Below are positions 6,767-7,105 of a stretch of DNA of 7,105 nucleotides, piece after piece. This DNA is from Pseudoalteromonas rubra (GTDB lineage: Bacteria > Pseudomonadota > Gammaproteobacteria > Enterobacterales > Alteromonadaceae). The stretch's first letter is position 1. Every line of letters starts with the position of its first letter. The DNA lies in NCBI RefSeq assembly GCF_000238295.3, contig NZ_AHCD03000021.1:1-7105 (forward strand). The letters are read 5' to 3'. Position numbers and translations under genes: made by a program. The notes under the pieces were generated by a model, which saw only the letters and a list, made by a program, of their open reading frames with translations, was not told the DNA's origin and did no database searches.

Positions 6767-6794
6767 TTGTTCATTTTCCTGGTTTGGGTATAAT
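6767..6794 (+). promoter_or_regulatory. Sigma-70-type promoter for the downstream secreted-protein gene
   Basis: A perfect TATAAT -10 box lies at 6789-6794. The best -35 candidate is TTGTTC (6767-6772) with a 16-bp spacer; only its TTG matches the consensus. An AT-rich block upstream (about 6729-6766) could act as an UP element or attract H-NS-like silencers. The start codon follows 78 nt after the -10 box, giving a leader of about 70 nt. Confidence 0.65.
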
Positions 6795-6800
6795 CGCGGA

Positions 6801-6815
6801 CTGAATTTTGTTCAG
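6801..6815. repeat. Small inverted repeat at the predicted transcription start
   Basis: CTGAA (6801-6805) and TTCAG (6811-6815) form a 5-bp inverted repeat with a 5-nt loop right at the expected +1 of the promoter above. It could be a repressor site or a 5'-end RNA hairpin. It is short enough to be chance. Confidence 0.3.
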
Positions 6816-6872
6816 AGAGATTGTCTTTTGTTTCTTTAAGGTAAATAAAACCAGTCAGGGATTTTGGAAAAT

Positions 6873-7105
6873 ATGAAAACGATAATACAAATAATAAGCT
6901 TGTTATTTCTGTTTTCCTCACTGGCACAGGCGAGTGTTGCACAGTCGCCCAGTGTCTATGAGGATAGCTCGGGAAATATCTATATTCAGTCGCCCAAGCA
7001 GTTTGTTTTAATTGCTGGTGATATTAATGTGCCTTTACAAGTCTACCCCACCATGGGGTTGCTCAAACTAAGATACAGTAACGGCCAGTGGACCCGTGAA
7101 GTACT
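6873..7105 (+). CDS. N-terminus of a secreted protein, probably a second large Rhs/FG-GAP-type toxin; 3'-partial
   Basis: The frame runs from ATG at 6873 off the window's right edge (77 codons plus two bases). A weak GGA (6866-6868) lies 4 nt before the start. The product begins MKTIIQIISLLFLFSSLAQA, a textbook Sec signal peptide with cleavage expected after AQA (residue 20). The mature part includes YEDSSGNIYIQSPKQFVLI, then AGDINVPLQVYP and LRYSNGQWTREV. The pattern 'GN-Y-x-P-x-FV-I-x-GDI-x-PL' resembles what I recall at the start of large Rhs/FG-GAP proteins in marine gammaproteobacteria. That family call comes from memory of a pattern and only the first 77 residues are visible. It may show what the missing N-terminus of the first gene looks like. 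It has its own promoter, so it is transcribed separately from the toxin-immunity pair. Certain: an exported protein. Uncertain: its family. Confidence 0.7.
   Translation, partial: MKTIIQIISLLFLFSSLAQASVAQSPSVYEDSSGNIYIQSPKQFVLIAGDINVPLQVYPTMGLLKLRYSNGQWTREV

Larger units (their letters stand above)
6189..6872 (+). other. Intergenic region without a convincing gene
   Basis: These 684 bases follow the immunity stop. They hold two strong hairpins (6202-6237 and 6321-6350), short direct repeats (GATAGCTT at 6245 and 6291; ATTGAGTAG at 6575 and 6612), small inverted repeats, an AT-rich block at about 6729-6780 and a promoter near 6789. The only open frames are short and lack a ribosome binding site. 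Between about 6351 and 6690 little beyond the short repeats is recognisable. In Rhs loci such gaps often contain decayed remnants of displaced toxin/immunity cassettes, but no identifiable remnant is visible here. Confidence 0.6.

Overview
The window holds one nearly complete, very large Rhs/YD-repeat polymorphic toxin gene, a small gene that overlaps its 3' end and is probably the cognate immunity gene, a gene-poor intergenic stretch of about 680 bp, and the first 77 codons of another secreted protein that runs off the right edge. Everything credible is on the + strand. No tRNA, rRNA, CRISPR array, transposase or phage gene was seen.

Organism: the sequence suggests a Gram-negative gammaproteobacterium, perhaps a marine one of the Pseudoalteromonas/Vibrio/Shewanella type. 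The basis is Sec signal peptides on the exported proteins, intermediate base composition, AGGAG-type ribosome binding sites, and a large fused FG-GAP + TcB-like + Rhs architecture that is common in such bacteria. This is inference; no taxonomic marker gene is present.

Bases 1-5727: the gene is open at the left edge, so its true start and any signal peptide lie outside the window. In order it encodes five calcium-binding-like DxDxDG repeats (FG-GAP/VCBS type), a TcB-like middle segment, a long run of YD/Rhs repeats, the RHS-associated core ending in a DPSGYF self-cleavage-type motif, a Gly/Ala-rich hydrophobic linker with a duplicated GGKF motif, and a variable C-terminal toxin tip. The tip (about 5221-5724) looks like a DUF4329/JAB-like domain with a conserved WHSHG motif. 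By hand count GC falls from roughly 55-60% in parts of the core and linker to about 40% in the tip, the usual sign of an exchangeable toxin cassette.

Bases 5715-6188: a 157-codon gene overlaps the toxin stop by 13 bp and has a strong AGGAG site inside the toxin codons. It encodes a small exported protein with an OB-fold-like strand pattern. Its position makes it the probable immunity protein, and its signal peptide suggests that protection takes place in the periplasm.

Bases 6189-6872: no convincing gene. It contains two strong hairpins (the second terminator-like), short repeats, an AT-rich block and a good sigma-70-type -10 element ahead of the next gene.

Bases 6873-7105: the start of a secreted protein whose N-terminus resembles the beginning of other large Rhs/FG-GAP proteins. 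If that is right, this is a tandem Rhs locus in which each toxin gene is followed by its own immunity gene.
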